8,157 nucleotides of DNA from Candidatus Zixiibacteriota bacterium (GTDB lineage: Bacteria; Zixibacteria; MSB-5A5; GN15; FEB-12). How positions within the stretch are numbered: the first letter of the stretch is position 1; each line of letters opens with the position of its first letter. Location of the stretch: positions 1-8,157 of the forward strand of contig QNAD01000083.1 of assembly GCA_003641345.1 (NCBI GenBank), given 5' to 3'. The translations under genes were made by a program, and so were the position numbers. The notes under the pieces are model-generated. The model was given only the letters and a program-made list of their open reading frames with translations, did not search any database and had not been told where the DNA came from. Positions 5,786 to 8,157 of this stretch are shown in pieces.

Positions 5786-8029
5786 TTAACTTATTCGTTC
5801 AATTGACTTTTTCATAGAATTAAAAAAAGCATCGCTTAATTTATCCAGTGAAACATCAATTAAATCATTTATTTTAATTATATTACTTTGAACTATTCCA
5901 ATTTTTGTGCAAGCTATTCCCGATTGTTCAAACTGTTTTTTGATTTTGTTTTCGTTCTCAGGTTTACAGCTGATAACAACTCGTGATTGGGTTTCACCAA
6001 AAAGGAAAGCATCGGTACGGATTTCATTTTCAATTTCAATTTTTGCCCCAAATTGCTTATTCTTATTTGAAATGCAACTTTCACAAAGAGCAATAGCCAA
6101 TCCGCCTTCGGAACAATCATGGGCACTTTCAATTAGATTATCTTTTATAACATTCAGCAGAGTAGTTTGCATTTTCTTTTCAGATTGCAAATCAAGTTTC
6201 GGAACATTGCCTTTAGTTTGTTTATAGATAGTATTAAGATATTCCGATGCACCAAGTTCTTCTTTATTTTGACCTATTAAAAGAATTGTATCACCTTCGT
6301 TTTTGAACCACTGAGTTGTAATGTGATTGATATCTTCTATCATGCCTACCATTCCGATTGTCGGCGTAGGGAAAACAGCCCGCTCGGGATCTTCGTTATA
6401 AAAAGATACATTACCACCGGTTACCGGAGTATTAAAAATACGGCATGCTTCACCCATACCAGCAACAGCTTCGGAAAAACCATAATAAACCTCTGGTTTG
6501 TAAGGATTACCAAAATTAAGGCAATTTGTAATAGCCAGTGGTTTGCCTCCGGAACAAACAATATTACGGGCGGCTTCAGCAACAGCAGACTGTGCACCAA
6601 GTTTTGGATTTATATAGCAATAACGACCATTACAATCGGTTGTCATAGCTAAGGCTTTGTTAGTTTTACGAATCCGCATAATTGCCGCGTCTGATCCGGG
6701 ACCGATTGCTGTGTTGGTGCGAACAGTTGAATCATATTGGTCAAAAACCCAGTTTTTGTGACAGATATTAGGAGAGGATAACATTGTTAATAGCGTCTCG
6801 TTCCAATCTCTATCAAGCGAATAATCACTAAGGTTTATTTTTATGATTTCATCCATATAAGAAGGGCGTTTAGTCTCACGTTTATAAACCGGTGCTTCAC
6901 CTCCAAGAACAAGGCTGACCGATGGAATTTGAGAAACAATTTCACCATGTAGTTTGACCGTAAACATACCGTCGGTTGTTACCTTGCCTACAATGGTTGA
7001 ATCCAGCTCCCATTTATCAAAAACTTCTTTGATTTTATCTTCGTTGCCTTTTTTAACACATACCAACATTCTTTCCTGAGATTCCGAAAGCAATGTCTCA
7101 TACGGAATCATGCCCGACTCACGTACCGGAACTTTATCAATGTCTATCTCTATTCCGGCTTCGCCTTTGGCTGACATCTCAGATGATGAACAAGTCAACC
7201 CGGCGGCACCCATATCCTGAATACCGACAATTAAATCTTTATCAATAATTTCAAGGGTAGCCTCAAGCAATAATTTTTCTGTAAACGGATCACCAATCTG
7301 CACTGAGGGTCTTTTTTCCTGAGATTTCTCACTGATTTCTTCGGAGGCAAACGTTGCTCCGTGAATTCCATCCCGTCCGGTCTTGGAACCAACCATCATA
7401 ATCGGATTGCCTTCGCCTGATGCGGTAGCAGTAGCAATTTTGTCGGACTTAACAATCCCAACCGCCATAGCATTAATTAACGGGTTACCGGTATATGATT
7501 CATCAAAATAAACTTCACCTCCCACAGTAGGGACACCAAAACAGTTGCCATAATCGCCAATTCCGCGCACAACCCCGTCAACTAAGTATCTAACTCTTGG
7601 GTTATCCGGAGAACCGAAACGAAGAGAATTCAATGCGGCAATCGGACGAGCACCCATCGTAAAGATATCGCGTAAAATACCGCCAACTCCGGTAGCGGCA
7701 CCTTGATATGGTTCAATCGCCGAGGGATGATTATGGGATTCAATTTTAAACACGACCGCCAGGCCATCGCCGATATCCACCGCTCCGGCATTTTCCTCGC
7801 CTGCTTTGGCAAGCAAAGCTTCACCATCGCGAGGGAGAGTTTTAATCAGGGCAATTGAGTTTTTATAAGAGCAGTGCTCAGACCACATGACCGAGTAAAT
7901 ACCGAGTTCGGTATAATTTGGTTCACGACCGCCGAGAAATTTTTTGATAAGTTCGTATTCGTATGGTGAAATCCCGTGTTTTTCAACCATTTCCGGGGTA
8001 ACTTCGGGTTGTTTATAAACAGTAGACAT
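5786..8029 (-). CDS. purL: Phosphoribosylformylglycinamidine synthase, small-type PurL subunit
   Basis: A 747-residue cytoplasmic enzyme of de novo purine synthesis, making FGAM from FGAR, ATP and glutamine-derived ammonia. Its length is that of the small PurL type of Bacillus and Thermotoga, which needs separate PurS and PurQ; neither is in this window. Seen: the N-terminal H-GISPYEYE, the hallmark [11 protein letters not shown] (His at about 52), [19 protein letters not shown] (ATP and substrate site), [31 protein letters not shown], the second-half [24 protein letters not shown] and [10 protein letters not shown]. These show the two AIR-synthase-type halves in the right order and no lesion. 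The start at 8029 is chosen because AAGGAG precedes it closely; an in-frame ATG at 8062 would add 11 residues overlapping the promoter and Shine-Dalgarno. The gene is markedly less AT-rich (about 50% G+C in 7321-7440) than the barrel genes downstream. Confidence 0.97.
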   Translation of the reverse strand: MSTVYKQPEVTPEMVEKHGISPYEYELIKKFLGGREPNYTELGIYSVMWSEHCSYKNSIALIKTLPRDGEALLAKAGEENAGAVDIGDGLAVVFKIESHNHPSAIEPYQGAATGVGGILRDIFTMGARPIAALNSLRFGSPDNPRVRYLVDGVVRGIGDYGNCFGVPTVGGEVYFDESYTGNPLINAMAVGIVKSDKIATATASGEGNPIMMVGSKTGRDGIHGATFASEEISEKSQEKRPSVQIGDPFTEKLLLEATLEIIDKDLIVGIQDMGAAGLTCSSSEMSAKGEAGIEIDIDKVPVRESGMIPYETLLSESQERMLVCVKKGNEDKIKEVFDKWELDSTIVGKVTTDGMFTVKLHGEIVSQIPSVSLVLGGEAPVYKRETKRPSYMDEIIKINLSDYSLDRDWNETLLTMLSSPNICHKNWVFDQYDSTVRTNTAIGPGSDAAIMRIRKTNKALAMTTDCNGRYCYINPKLGAQSAVAEAARNIVCSGGKPLAITNCLNFGNPYKPEVYYGFSEAVAGMGEACRIFNTPVTGGNVSFYNEDPERAVFPTPTIGMVGMIEDINHITTQWFKNEGDTILLIGQNKEELGASEYLNTIYKQTKGNVPKLDLQSEKKMQTTLLNVIKDNLIESAHDCSEGGLAIALCESCISNKNKQFGAKIEIENEIRTDAFLFGETQSRVVISCKPENENKIKKQFEQSGIACTKIGIVQSNIIKINDLIDVSLDKLSDAFFNSMKKSIERIS

Positions 8030-8034
8030 TTTTT

Positions 8035-8040
8035 CTCCTT
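8035..8040 (-). promoter_or_regulatory. Shine-Dalgarno site fixing the purL start
   Basis: AAGGAG on the minus strand, 5 nt before the ATG at 8029. An upstream in-frame ATG at 8062 has no such site and would sit between the promoter elements, so it cannot be the start if the promoter call is right. Confidence 0.85.
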
Positions 8041-8053
8041 TATGTAAAGAAAG

Positions 8054-8082
8054 AATATACAATTGTTGTGGTCATAGGTCAA
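8054..8082 (-). promoter_or_regulatory. Sigma-70-like promoter of purL
   Basis: On the minus strand TTGACC (8077-8082) is separated by exactly 17 nt from TATATT (8054-8059), five of six matches in each box. Transcription would begin near 8047, giving an mRNA leader of about 18 nt that contains the Shine-Dalgarno. Two 8-bp palindromes, TCAATTGA (8079-8086) and ACAATTGT (8059-8066), centred 20 bp apart, overlap the -35 box and abut the -10 box, a position where a repressor could act. There is no room for a riboswitch between this start and the gene. From 8087 to the right edge I see only AT-rich sequence with a weak TGATT/AATCA repeat (8102-8114). Confidence 0.6.
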
Positions 8083-8157
8083 TTGAGAATTATTAATTAT
8101 ATGATTTGTAATCAAGGCTATTATGTATAATATTAAAAAAAATAGAATCAGTAATAG

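Noticed and set aside
5907..6227. Plus-strand 106-codon frame opposite purL
   Set aside because: It is antisense to strongly conserved purL sequence; its Ser/Phe/Leu-rich translation is typical of a complement-strand shadow.
8027..8062. Earlier ATG for purL at 8062
   Set aside because: It would lie between the -35 and -10 boxes and has no Shine-Dalgarno, unlike the ATG at 8029.

Overview
The window looks like an AT-rich chromosomal segment of a Gram-negative bacterium. It carries an FCB-type lpxH (lipid A synthesis), an outer-membrane beta-barrel protein and a TonB-dependent-receptor-like protein, all of which imply an outer membrane. The LpxH (GNHD rather than the proteobacterial GNRD), the small-type PurL and the mixture of strong and absent Shine-Dalgarno sites fit a member of the Fibrobacterota-Chlorobiota-Bacteroidota (FCB) neighbourhood, perhaps an uncultured candidate phylum. 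That placement is an inference from protein style only; no rRNA is present.

Layout from left to right. (1) Positions 1-1073, minus strand: a HIT-family nucleotide hydrolase/transferase gene overlaps by 4 nt (ATGA) the start of a gene that runs off the left edge. The visible 196 residues of that second gene hold two tandem helix-turn-helix units followed by a segment resembling the N-terminus of the LeuC/aconitase large subunit. (2) Positions 1074-1326: a divergent, very AT-rich promoter region. (3) Positions 1327-2618, plus strand: a solitary beta-class DNA adenine methyltransferase, then a small GYD-domain protein. (4) Positions 2629-2651: an AT-rich hairpin at the convergent junction, where only 12 nt separate two stop codons. 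(5) Positions 2631-5735, minus strand: lpxH, an approximately 8-stranded outer-membrane barrel protein and a TonB-receptor-like protein, with both junctions overlapping (8 nt and 4 nt), which argues strongly for one operon. (6) Positions 5786-8029, minus strand: purL, preceded by a good sigma-70-type promoter and a Shine-Dalgarno site. It lies 50 nt upstream of lpxH in the same direction and may be the head of the same transcript.

How the genes work together. purL is a housekeeping purine biosynthesis gene. lpxH makes lipid X for lipid A, and the two following genes encode unrecognised outer-membrane proteins translated in tight coupling with it, so the most interesting inference is a small envelope module. 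At the left edge, the HTH plus LeuC-like fusion is an unusual architecture: a possible DNA-binding protein built on a (perhaps catalytically inactive) aconitase-fold module, coupled to a HIT nucleotide enzyme. No tRNA, rRNA, CRISPR array, insertion sequence or riboswitch could be supported.
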